From: Clostridium sp. CS001
Lineage (GTDB): Bacteria; Bacillota; Clostridia; Clostridiales; Clostridiaceae
Direction of reading: 5' to 3'
NCBI RefSeq assembly: GCF_020443565.1
Contig: NZ_JAIZZN010000017.1
Location: 17,095 to 81,094 of the forward strand
DNA length: 64,000 bases
Shown: piece after piece, positions 29,333 to 37,433 of the stretch
Numbering within the stretch: the first letter of the stretch is position 1
How the letters are laid out: each line of letters begins with the position of its first letter
Position numbers and translations under genes: made by a program
The notes under the pieces: generated by a model
Seen by the model: only the letters and a program-made list of their open reading frames with translations
What the model was told of the DNA's origin: nothing
Database searches by the model: none

Positions 29333-30037
29333 TTACTTGCTTTCATCCTTTAAATTATCATCGTAAAGATCTATATGTAAACCACTTGAAGCATTGTAAG
29401 TGGCTAAGAATACTTCTGAAACATCACTAATATCTTGTTTTTTCAATTTATTCATTAGCCATTTTTTATTTCTATTAATGCTTGTTAAGTTTTCATCTAT
29501 AATAGAGCCGTCACAAATCACTTCACAGCTAATACTAGCAGGGGAAACCTTGAGCTTTAAATCCTTTGGAGACACTGAGTCGCATTCAGATTTTTTTAAG
29601 ATAGACAATTGACCATCTTTTTCAAGAACTGCAAAGGCTACATCATCTAAGTCAAAGATACCCTTATCTCTTAATTGTGCTAAAAGATCACCTATGGTAT
29701 AACGCGATTCTTTCATGGATTTCTCAAGCACTTTCCCATTTGCAATAATAATGCTAGGATTCCCATCTAGGTATTTTTCAGCAGATTTTGATTTAACAAC
29801 TACAAGCTGTAAAATCAGGCACAAGAAAGTCCAAGTAAATAAGCCTACCCAATGTGGCCATGCCCTACTAGTTAAGTCTGTAGTTAGAGAAGAGGCTGTG
29901 GAACCTATAGTTATGCCAACTACATAATCAAAAAAAGTCAGCTGACTAACCTGTTGTTTGCCGAGAACGCGAGTGAATATAAGTAAGGTGAAAAATCCAA
30001 TAATTCCTCTCACAAATGTCATTAAACCTTCATCCAT
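29333..30037 (-). CDS. DUF421 (YetF/YcaP-like) membrane protein
   Basis: A 234-residue protein with three membrane helices near the N terminus, followed by a cytoplasmic alpha/beta domain. Family motifs: FTRVLGKQQVSQLTFFDYVVGITIGSTAS, then NGKVLEKSMKESRYTIGDLLAQLRDKGIFDLDDV in fragments. YetF-type proteins appear in spore-formers and have been tied to germination and membrane quality, but no biochemical role is settled. AAAGGAG precedes the ATG. It is transcribed with the DUF4363 gene. Confidence 0.9.
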   Translation of the reverse strand: MDEGLMTFVRGIIGFFTLLIFTRVLGKQQVSQLTFFDYVVGITIGSTASSLTTDLTSRAWPHWVGLFTWTFLCLILQLVVVKSKSAEKYLDGNPSIIIANGKVLEKSMKESRYTIGDLLAQLRDKGIFDLDDVAFAVLEKDGQLSILKKSECDSVSPKDLKLKVSPASISCEVICDGSIIDENLTSINRNKKWLMNKLKKQDISDVSEVFLATYNASSGLHIDLYDDNLKDESK

Positions 30038-30169
30038 TAATAACAGCTCCTTTCAACTATTAGTATTCCCAAGTTTATGATTTGTATTAATTTTAGGATT
30101 TTATAAAGAATGACTTATATTTAATATTTTATAGTGGTAAGATTTAAGGGAAAGACTAGCTATTAAACT

Positions 30170-30195
30170 TGCCACTTGCCACGTGGGTGGCACTA
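30170..30195 (+). repeat. 26-nt palindrome-containing repeat, copy 2 (inverted)
   Basis: The exact reverse complement of 18271-18296 (reads TGCCACTTGCCACGTGG from its start here). It lies between the DUF421 gene and the sigma-54 activator, 24 nt before that gene's start codon. Confidence 0.9.
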
Positions 30196-30218
30196 GATGT
30201 TTAAAAGGAGCGATAGGG

Positions 30219-32012
30219 ATGGATTTGATAAGGATTGTTTCAAATGTTCAAATGATTTCTGAGGCAATATCAAGTGTTATAGGAGTAGATGTAACTGTTG
30301 TAGATAACAATTATAATAGAATTGCAGGGACAGGAAGATATAGAAATTGTATTGGTGAGAAAGTAAATGAAAACTCCGCCTTTGGATTTGTTTTAACGCA
30401 AGGAGAAAGTCTCATTATTGAAAATCCAGGGCAGCATTTTACTTGTTTAAAGTGTGATAATGTGGAAACTTGTGAGGAGTTTGCAGAGGTTTGTTGCCCT
30501 ATTAATGTAGGTAATGACACCGTGGGGGTAATTGGGCTAATTGCTTTTGAAGAAGAGCAACGAAAGGCTATTATAAGCAATCAAGCAAACCTAATGAATT
30601 TCTTAAATAGAATGGCAGATTTAATATCTTCAAAGGTAATAGAACAGGAAAATACAGAACAAATAAAGCTTTTGGCAGGGGAACTTGAGATAGTTCTAGA
30701 TTCTGTTGACAGAGGAATTATCGCAACGGATCACCGGGGTGCTGTTCTTCATTATAATACCAAAGCTGTGGAGTTATTTAGGATTTCAGGAAAGGAAATT
30801 TTAAATACCAATATAAGAGATCTTATTGGAAACTTAGATTTTAATTGCCTTATTGAAAAGCATAAAAACTTAACAAATAAAGAGTTTACGTACAATGGGA
30901 GTAATTATCATTTTAGAGGGGTTTTTGATGCAAAGTCTATTAGTATTGGTGATAAGAGTGTAGGGATAGTATGCACCTTTAGCAATATTTCTGATTTGTT
31001 AAAGACAGTTAACAATATTACCACAGGGACTATTGTTACTTCCTTTGACAGTATTATAGGGAGTAGCCATTGCTTAGATCAGGTTAAAAAAGAAGCAGAA
31101 AAAGCATCTAAGTCTACTTCTACCGTACTTATTCAAGGTGAAAGTGGAACTGGAAAAGAGTTGTTTGCTAGGGCTGTTCACTTTAATAGTAATAGAGCTA
31201 AGGGACCATTTATTCCAATAAATTGTGCGGCTATTCCAGAACAACTGTTAGAAAGCGAGTTTTTTGGATATGAAGATGGTGCATTTACAGGAGCAAGACG
31301 GGGCGGAACCTCAGGGAAATTTGAACTTGCAAATATGGGAACCATATTCTTAGATGAAATAGGGGATATGCCAATTCACCTTCAAGCTAAATTGCTACGG
31401 GTATTGCAGGAGCATGTTATTGAGAAGGTTGGTGGTAAGGAATCTATTCCTATAGATGTGAGAATTATAGCAGCTACAAATAAGGAATTAGAAAAAAAAG
31501 TGTTAGAGGGAGAGTTTAGGCAAGATTTGTTTTATAGATTAAATGTAATTCCGCTCAATATACCTCCTTTAAGAGAGCGAAAAGAAGATATAGTAATTCT
31601 TGTAGACTATCTTTTAGAAAAATGTAACACTAAACTTGAAAAACATATAAATAACATAGATAATTGCTCCTTAGAAGTTTTTATGAATTATCAGTGGCCT
31701 GGTAATGTACGTGAACTTGAAAATACCATAGAATATGCTGTAAATATGTGTGGTAGTGGCATTATCGAAGTTGCAGATTTACCCAAGAAACTAAGAACCA
31801 AAACACCTGAAATTGACTTAAAGGGTAAGGGAGATATAGGCATTATACCTGTTAAGGAGCTAGAGAAAAAAGAGATTCAAAAGGCACTGGATTATTTTGG
31901 ACAAGACAAGCAGGCAATTACAAAGGCGGCTATGGCTTTGGAATTAAGTAGAGCGACTCTATATAGAAAGATAAAAGAGTATGAAATTAAACAGTATCAT
32001 AATGAGAATTAA
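30219..32012 (+). CDS. Sigma-54-dependent activator (CdsR-like) for the adjacent cysteine desulfidase
   Basis: A 597-residue enhancer-binding protein. The N-terminal sensor (1-150) has a cysteine cluster (FTCLKCDNVETCEEFAEVCC) that may bind metal or sense thiols, followed by a PAS domain (about 160-270). The AAA+ domain has Walker A GESGTGKE, the sigma-54 contact loop ESEFFGYEDGAFTGA, and Walker B GTIFLDEIGDMP; a Fis-type HTH ends the protein (ALELSRATLYRKIKEYEI). The start at 30219 follows AAGGAG; an upstream GTG at 30183 is within a repeat. C. difficile CdsR controls cdsB in the same arrangement. Confidence 0.92.
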   Translation: MDLIRIVSNVQMISEAISSVIGVDVTVVDNNYNRIAGTGRYRNCIGEKVNENSAFGFVLTQGESLIIENPGQHFTCLKCDNVETCEEFAEVCCPINVGNDTVGVIGLIAFEEEQRKAIISNQANLMNFLNRMADLISSKVIEQENTEQIKLLAGELEIVLDSVDRGIIATDHRGAVLHYNTKAVELFRISGKEILNTNIRDLIGNLDFNCLIEKHKNLTNKEFTYNGSNYHFRGVFDAKSISIGDKSVGIVCTFSNISDLLKTVNNITTGTIVTSFDSIIGSSHCLDQVKKEAEKASKSTSTVLIQGESGTGKELFARAVHFNSNRAKGPFIPINCAAIPEQLLESEFFGYEDGAFTGARRGGTSGKFELANMGTIFLDEIGDMPIHLQAKLLRVLQEHVIEKVGGKESIPIDVRIIAATNKELEKKVLEGEFRQDLFYRLNVIPLNIPPLRERKEDIVILVDYLLEKCNTKLEKHINNIDNCSLEVFMNYQWPGNVRELENTIEYAVNMCGSGIIEVADLPKKLRTKTPEIDLKGKGDIGIIPVKELEKKEIQKALDYFGQDKQAITKAAMALELSRATLYRKIKEYEIKQYHNEN

Positions 32013-32032
32013 TTCTCATTATGATACTGTTT
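31989..32032 (+). promoter_or_regulatory. 44-bp perfect palindrome at the activator/desulfidase junction
   Basis: A perfect inverted repeat with 22-nt arms (ending GTATCATAATGAGAATT at the centre) spans the activator stop codon and is followed by TTTGTTTG. A third half-site, GTATCATTTTGAGAA, follows at about 32044. It could be a terminator, the activator's upstream binding site (about 90 bp from the -24 element), or both. Confidence 0.75.
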
Positions 32033-32096
32033 TTGTTTGCAATGTATCATTTTGAGAAAAAGAAGTATACAAAGGGCTATTTCAAGTAAAAAATTG

Positions 32097-32114
32097 TTGG
32101 CATAGATATTGCTT
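32097..32114 (+). promoter_or_regulatory. Sigma-54 (-24/-12) promoter of cdsB
   Basis: TTGGCATAGATATTGCTT has the invariant GG (32099-32100) and GC (32111-32112) with exactly 10 nt between them, the sigma-54 spacing. It lies 38 nt before the desulfidase ATG. Confidence 0.88.
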
Positions 32115-32151
32115 TAATATGTATTAAGATAATTTGTAGAGGAGTGATTTT

Positions 32152-33507
32152 ATGAAATTAAGAAATCTTATAGTTGAGACATTAAAGGAAGAAGTTGTTC
32201 CTGCAATGGGATGTACTGAGCCAGTAGCTGTTGCTCTTGCCTGTGCAAAGGCTAAGGAATTAATAAATTTTAATTATATAGAAAAAGCAGAAGTTTTTGT
32301 TAGTCCTAATATATATAAAAATGGTTTGTCAGTTGGTATACCAAATACTGAGGAAGTTGGACTATATATTGCGGCTGCTTTAGGGTTTATGGGCGGAGAA
32401 AGTGAAAAAGATTTAAATGTACTTGAGGGAATAAGTAAAGAAAATGTAGAGATTGCAAAAGGCTTCTTACATAGTGGAAAGTTATCATTAGATATTAAAG
32501 ATACATCAGATAAGGTTTATGTAGAAGTAAATCTTGTAACAGACAAAGGTGAATGCAAGGTAATTATCAGTGGAAAACATAATAGATTTGTTTATATTGA
32601 AAAGCTTGGAGAAGTTCTACTAGATGTTAGAAAAGAGGATACGAGTAGTAGTAATACAAAGAATGTTTTATATAGTTTAAAGATAAGAGATATTATAAAG
32701 GAAATTGAAGAAATTCCGCATAGGGATATTGCCTTTATGTTAGATGGAATAGTGATGAATGAAGCAATAGCTCAGCTAGGACTTAAAGAAAAACTGGGTA
32801 TGGGAGTTGGCTTTAGTCTTTTGAAAAGTGTAGAGCAAGGGTTTTTGTCAGAAGACTTAATGACTTCTTCAATGATGCTCACAGCGGCTGCTAGTGATGC
32901 GAGAATGTCAGGAATAAATGTATCTGTAATGAGTAGTAATGGAAGTGGAAACAATGGGCTAACAGCAATTCTTCCCATAGTTGCATATAAAAATAAATTT
33001 AATGTAGATGATGAAAAGCTGGCTAAGGCAGTGGCAATAAGTCATATTATGAACAGTTACATAAAGCATTATATAGGAAGATTATCAGCGCTTTGTGCTT
33101 GTGGGGTTGCAGCTGGAACTGGCGCAGGAATAGCTATAGCATGGCTAATGGGAGCTACAGAAGATCAAATAGATGGAGTCATAAAGAATACCCTTGCAAA
33201 TACAAGCGGGATGATATGTGACGGTGCTAAGGAAGGTTGTGCAATAAAGCTTTCAACTTCTGCATCAGTTGCTGTACAATCTGCAATATTAGCTATAAAT
33301 GATTCTATTGTGCAGGCGAGGAACGGAATCATTGCAGAGACGGCAGAAGCTACAATTAGAAATTTAGGTGTTTTATCTGTAGAGGGTATGAGCATTACAG
33401 ATCACGTTATATTAAACACTATGAAAAATATGCAAAGGGAATATAAAACTGGGGATACAAATGAAAATTCAAAAGAAAATTCACTAAAACAACATAGTAT
33501 TGCTTAG
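32152..33507 (+). CDS. cdsB: L-cysteine desulfidase (CdsB/CyuA, UPF0597 family)
   Basis: Breaks L-cysteine to pyruvate, ammonia and sulfide using a 4Fe-4S cluster. 451 residues. N-terminal signature VVPAMGCTEPVAVALACAKA with the first cluster Cys; later GSGNNGLTAILPIVAY, SALCACGVAAGTGAGIAIA, and MICDGAKEGCAIKLSTSA with further ligands. The UPF0597 relatives include serine dehydratase-like enzymes, so some breadth of substrate is possible. GAGGAG precedes the ATG. Control by the sigma-54 promoter and the upstream activator implies induction by excess cysteine. Confidence 0.9.
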   Translation: MKLRNLIVETLKEEVVPAMGCTEPVAVALACAKAKELINFNYIEKAEVFVSPNIYKNGLSVGIPNTEEVGLYIAAALGFMGGESEKDLNVLEGISKENVEIAKGFLHSGKLSLDIKDTSDKVYVEVNLVTDKGECKVIISGKHNRFVYIEKLGEVLLDVRKEDTSSSNTKNVLYSLKIRDIIKEIEEIPHRDIAFMLDGIVMNEAIAQLGLKEKLGMGVGFSLLKSVEQGFLSEDLMTSSMMLTAAASDARMSGINVSVMSSNGSGNNGLTAILPIVAYKNKFNVDDEKLAKAVAISHIMNSYIKHYIGRLSALCACGVAAGTGAGIAIAWLMGATEDQIDGVIKNTLANTSGMICDGAKEGCAIKLSTSASVAVQSAILAINDSIVQARNGIIAETAEATIRNLGVLSVEGMSITDHVILNTMKNMQREYKTGDTNENSKENSLKQHSIA

Positions 33508-33539
33508 CATATTTATTTTTAAAAAACCATAAATTACTA

Positions 33540-33567
33540 TTGAAATTAGTTTTAATTCTGATATAAT
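33540..33567 (+). promoter_or_regulatory. Sigma-A promoter for the structured RNA
   Basis: TTGAAA, a 16-bp spacer, and TATAAT preceded by TG (extended -10) at 33562-33567. Transcription should begin near 33574. Confidence 0.65.
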
Positions 33568-33594
33568 AAAGTTAATAGATAGTAATAAAACATA

Positions 33595-33830
33595 TTTGAA
33601 AACTTTATAAATTTATATTTCTGAGATATTCGTGAAGCTCCTATTTTCAACCTACATCACAAATACGGGAGTTCAAAATCAAGATGTGGATGTGGCCTAT
33701 AAGCCCAGTGTATTTAAATTGGCAAGGACTGTTAAACATCTCTGAGGACACCCACCTATCGAAAAGATAGGTGTCAAAATCGGGGCAACGGTACCTTGGA
33801 TTATAAATTATAAAACTTTAGATTTGTTTA
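33595..33830 (+). ncRNA. Conserved structured noncoding RNA (raiA-motif-like; 6S RNA is the alternative)
   Basis: A stretch with no coding frame but dense structure and GC islands, bracketed by a promoter and a terminator. Seen: a long AT-rich closing helix (around 33601-33620 with 33797-33820), CTGAGATATTCG near 33621 able to pair with ACATCTC at 33736, a hairpin AGCTCC/GGGAGTT, GGC-CTATAA-GCC, CAGTG with GGACTG, a GATAGGTG hairpin closed on ACCCACCTATC, and a final CGGGGCAACGGTACC. A multi-branched fold with likely pseudoknots favours the raiA motif of clostridia over the single long hairpin of 6S, though CTGAGAT-TTCG recalls 6S. Identity is uncertain; that it is an RNA gene is fairly sure. 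Confidence 0.7.
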
Positions 33831-33833
33831 TTA

Positions 33834-33860
33834 AAGAGATAGAAATATCTCTTTTTTTAA
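33834..33860 (+). terminator. Terminator of the structured RNA
   Basis: AAAGAGATA, loop GAAA, TATCTCTTT followed by a T run. It would end the transcript beginning near 33574 at about 285 nt. The remaining 33861-34025 is AT-rich leader for the next operon. Confidence 0.8.
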
Positions 33861-34025
33861 TGCGTAGAAAATTAAATTTATTCTTTTTGTGTTATAATAA
33901 TTTTAGGTGTATATAATAAATTTTAGAAGTTTAGCAACTTTAAATTATTAAGGTATATTGAAAGAAATGAGGTAAGGGAGCACTAGATAATCTTTCGAAA
34001 ATGCCGAGTATAGAGGTGTACTTTT

Positions 34026-34829
34026 ATGACAGAAGATAAAATCCTTGAAATGATAAAACGTAACGCAATTGTTATAAAAAGCATTGAAAATCCAAGTGAT
34101 GAAATGAAACTTACAGCCATAAAGAAAGATGGATTATTGATACGCTATATAAAAGATGCTACAAAAGAAATGCAGAAGCTTGCAATAAAAAGTAATCCTC
34201 GGGCAATTGAGTTTATAGAAAGTCCAACTTATGATATGAAAAAATATGTTGTGTCTAAGCTATGGAATACCTTAGAATTTATTGCAAATCCTTGCGAAGA
34301 ATTAATAAAAATAGGAATTGATCAAAAGGGATATTCAATAAAATATGCTAGAAATCCAAGCATTCTATTGCAAAGAGTAGCTATAGAAAAAGATTATGAT
34401 TCCATAAAATACATAGATAATCCAACTGAAGAAATACAGATTCTAGCTATAAAAAGAAATTATGATGCTTTAAGATATATAGAAAATGCAACTTTAAAGG
34501 CAGAGCTCATAGCAATTGCTGAAAATGAAGCTGCCATAAAGTTCATTTCATACATAGATGAAAATAAAAAGATATTATTTTTAAAGAGCAATGCCTTGGT
34601 AATGAAATACATTATCAATGATCTACCGCAAAATTCTGTAGAGATTGCTTTTAAAGAGGTATTATCTAAAGAAAGTGTATCAGAAAAATATGTAAGAGAT
34701 TTTATAAATTGTGACAGTATAAATGAGAAGTATGGGAATATATCTATGGACAAAATGATTTTTATTTATAAGTATGGTAGTGAGACTTGCAAGAAAATAG
34801 CAGTTGATGAAAAGCTAAAGATGATGTAA
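34026..34829 (+). CDS. Protein of nine tandem 22-residue helical repeats
   Basis: A 267-residue protein. Residues 9-206 divide evenly into nine units of 22 residues with the pattern AIKxNxxAIxYIxNPTxEMQ (for example AIKSNPRAIEFIESPTYDMK and AIEKDYDSIKYIDNPTEEIQ). It should form an alpha solenoid, a protein-binding scaffold. It recalls DUF4116-type repeats but no family was firmly recognised. There is no signal peptide. It is the first gene of a tight operon with a MoxR-like ATPase (14 nt downstream) and a VWA protein, so it may present clients to that pair. Confidence 0.8.
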   Translation: MTEDKILEMIKRNAIVIKSIENPSDEMKLTAIKKDGLLIRYIKDATKEMQKLAIKSNPRAIEFIESPTYDMKKYVVSKLWNTLEFIANPCEELIKIGIDQKGYSIKYARNPSILLQRVAIEKDYDSIKYIDNPTEEIQILAIKRNYDALRYIENATLKAELIAIAENEAAIKFISYIDENKKILFLKSNALVMKYIINDLPQNSVEIAFKEVLSKESVSEKYVRDFINCDSINEKYGNISMDKMIFIYKYGSETCKKIAVDEKLKMM

Positions 34830-34843
34830 GAGGTGATAGATTA

Positions 34844-35962
34844 ATGAATTTTAAGGATACATTACTAAGTGTGGAGCTTGTTATAGAGACAAATGAAGTA
34901 CCGTTAATTGTAGGACAAAGTGGAATAGGGAAAACTGCATTAGCTAGGACTCTTTCAAAGAAGAAAGGTTGGGACTTAGTTATTATAGATGGAAACCTTT
35001 TGAAAGAAGGAGAAATAGGGGGGCTTCCTACCGTTGAGGAGGTTAGTTTTAAGGATGATAAAGGCAGGGATGCTTTTAGAAAGGGAACGGTTTATGCTGT
35101 TCACACAAAACTACAAGAAATAGATGGATTGATAGCAGAGGGTAAAGAGGTATTTTTATTTATTGACGAGATTAACCGTTGTGAGCATACAGTTCAACAA
35201 GAACTTATGAATCTAATTTTAAATAGAGAGATAAATGGATATAAACTTCATGAAAAAGTAAAAATTTTAGCTGCTATGAACCCTTCTAGTAAATATGGAG
35301 AAGAATTTGATTATCAAGTAGTTGATATGGATGCAGCACAAGAAAATAGATTTGTTTGGCTGCACATGGAAAGCGATTCAAAAGCTTGGCTGGCATGGGC
35401 TAGTGAAAATAAACTAGAGCAAAAGGTTATAGAGTTTATATCTACGTTCCCAGAATACTTACATAACACTCACAGAGATGAGAAGGTAAAAGCAACGCCT
35501 AGAAGCTTTGAAAGGGTTTCTAAAAGTTATGGAATATATAAAAAGAAGAAGGATATAATTCCTAAAAGAGTATTTTTAAATATATTAAAGGGTAGTTTGG
35601 GTAACCGAATTGCTCATGAGTTTATGAGCTTTGCAGAGGAAGACAATGAACCTTTAATTTCATATGAAGAGGTATTTGAAAATACAGAATTACCACAGGA
35701 AATAGTAGAAAAGGTAAAGACGGAAAGTCACACTAGATTATATTTGATTGCAAACAATATATTAAGAACTTTAAGTAACAAGGAGATTTTAAGCAGCGAT
35801 ATAAAAAGGTTAGTGGAATTTATGGAGTTCTACCCTGTGGACTTAAGGCTTGGAATTATGCAGGATATTAAGGAAAGTCATAAGGATATTTACAAGTTTT
35901 GTTTGGAAAATCAAGCTTTCGTTGAAATGTATTTTAAGGCTTATGGCGAAATTAAGGGCTAG
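34844..35962 (+). CDS. MoxR-like AAA+ ATPase
   Basis: A 372-residue ATPase. Walker A is VGQSGIGKTALART (residues 23-36), Walker B VFLFIDEINRCEH with sensor-like ILAAMNPSS and an arginine-bearing ENRFVWL segment. The C terminus is helical. MoxR ATPases work as chaperones with VWA-domain partners, loading metals or remodelling complexes. The VWA partner is encoded 8 nt downstream. AGAGGTG precedes the ATG. There is no transmembrane segment. Confidence 0.9.
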   Translation: MNFKDTLLSVELVIETNEVPLIVGQSGIGKTALARTLSKKKGWDLVIIDGNLLKEGEIGGLPTVEEVSFKDDKGRDAFRKGTVYAVHTKLQEIDGLIAEGKEVFLFIDEINRCEHTVQQELMNLILNREINGYKLHEKVKILAAMNPSSKYGEEFDYQVVDMDAAQENRFVWLHMESDSKAWLAWASENKLEQKVIEFISTFPEYLHNTHRDEKVKATPRSFERVSKSYGIYKKKKDIIPKRVFLNILKGSLGNRIAHEFMSFAEEDNEPLISYEEVFENTELPQEIVEKVKTESHTRLYLIANNILRTLSNKEILSSDIKRLVEFMEFYPVDLRLGIMQDIKESHKDIYKFCLENQAFVEMYFKAYGEIKG

Positions 35963-35970
35963 GTGAAATT

Positions 35971-37335
35971 ATGGGAATAAGTTTTGATAACCTTAAAGAC
36001 TCACTTTATGATGAGATTTCTAATGTGAAAAGTATTGAGAAGATGCCAAAGGATTTTACAGAAAATTTCTTGAAACTTGTGGCAAATGTTAATTATATGC
36101 TTATAGAAGAGAAAAGAAACTTTTATGGATATTTTCTACTTCAAATGTCCAGGGAGATAAGATATGATATAGCAACACCCACTGCTGTGAACTTTAAGTT
36201 ATCTAAGTATATAATTTACTTTAACCCCTATATATTTTTAAATCTTACTGAGCAGCAGATGAAGAGCACTATTAAACATGAGATTCATCATATATTGTCC
36301 TTTCACTTAAATCGTGGAAGAAAACTTAAAAAGAAATATAGTACCTTGGCAATTAATATGGCAATGGATATAGTGGTGAACCAACATATAGATTATCTTC
36401 CGCCCTATGCTACAACCTTAGAGCAGATAAACATTAAGTATAGTTTAAAAATGCAGCCTTATATGACTATGGAGTACTACACTGATGAAATTCAACTTGC
36501 CTTAAGTTTACTCCAGGAGAAGGAGGAAAGTGAAGAGGATGATTCTAAGGAAGATAATGTAGAAAAAGAATATGTTGCAAAGAGAACTCATGATTTGTGG
36601 GAAGAATCAACAGAGGTGGACGAGGAGACTCTTAAAGATTTCACTGAGAAACTTGCCAGGCTATCAGATAAGGGATCAAATCCTGCTTATTTACAAGAGA
36701 TGCTAAAGGGACTTGCGGGTACAAAAAGTGAAATTCCTTGGAATATGTATCTAAAGAGGATAATGGGAACATTAGAAAGTGACAAAAAAAGGACCGTTTC
36801 AAGAAGAAGTAGACGGCAACCTAATAGGCTAGATCTAAGAGGAGAACTAAGAGGACATACAGCTAGAATTACCCTAGCTATAGACATAAGTGGTAGCATA
36901 AGCGAGGAGGAGTTTAATGGTGCGGTAAAGGAAGTTTTTAATATTATAAAAACTTATAAGCATGAAATAACTCTTATAGAATGTGATTCAGAAATAAGGC
37001 AAGTATATAAAGTAAAATCTATTAACAATATAAGAAAGCGTAGTAGCAGCGGTGGTGGCACAAAATTTACACCGGTATTCAACTATGTAAATAATACAAA
37101 CACAAACATATTAATATATTTTACAGATGGAAAGGGAGAGGAAAACTTAAGGGTAACACCAAGGGGCTATAAAACCTTGTGGGTTATATCGGGACGTGGA
37201 GATAAACTTTCCTTAAATGAACCCTTTGGTATTGTAAAAAAACTAAAACCTGTGGATATAAAAGAAGATACTGTGGACAAGTTAGACGTAATAGGTGATG
37301 GCTTTTCTATGAATAATCAAGAGCCAATTTATTAA
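35971..37335 (+). CDS. DUF2201-type protein: putative metallopeptidase plus VWA-like domain
   Basis: A 454-residue, two-domain protein. The N-terminal half has a zincin motif, KHEIHHILSFH (HExxH, about residues 105-115), followed by AMDIVVNQHI. An acidic linker (EESEEDDSKEDN) follows, then a VWA-like domain with a MIDAS site, LAIDISGSIS (DxSGS, about 308), and IYFTDGKGEE. It resembles the predicted metal-dependent peptidases paired with MoxR ATPases. Proteolysis is unproven for this family. The operon has no downstream effector gene; truA follows after a 98-nt gap. Confidence 0.87.
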   Translation: MGISFDNLKDSLYDEISNVKSIEKMPKDFTENFLKLVANVNYMLIEEKRNFYGYFLLQMSREIRYDIATPTAVNFKLSKYIIYFNPYIFLNLTEQQMKSTIKHEIHHILSFHLNRGRKLKKKYSTLAINMAMDIVVNQHIDYLPPYATTLEQINIKYSLKMQPYMTMEYYTDEIQLALSLLQEKEESEEDDSKEDNVEKEYVAKRTHDLWEESTEVDEETLKDFTEKLARLSDKGSNPAYLQEMLKGLAGTKSEIPWNMYLKRIMGTLESDKKRTVSRRSRRQPNRLDLRGELRGHTARITLAIDISGSISEEEFNGAVKEVFNIIKTYKHEITLIECDSEIRQVYKVKSINNIRKRSSSGGGTKFTPVFNYVNNTNTNILIYFTDGKGEENLRVTPRGYKTLWVISGRGDKLSLNEPFGIVKKLKPVDIKEDTVDKLDVIGDGFSMNNQEPIY

Positions 37336-37433
37336 AAATATAGTAGTTTTATTTTAGTGTGAAAGATATAATTAAAATGTTACTTGGGTAAAATTAAGTT
37401 ATAAATAATTAAACAAATTAAAGGTGGATATAT

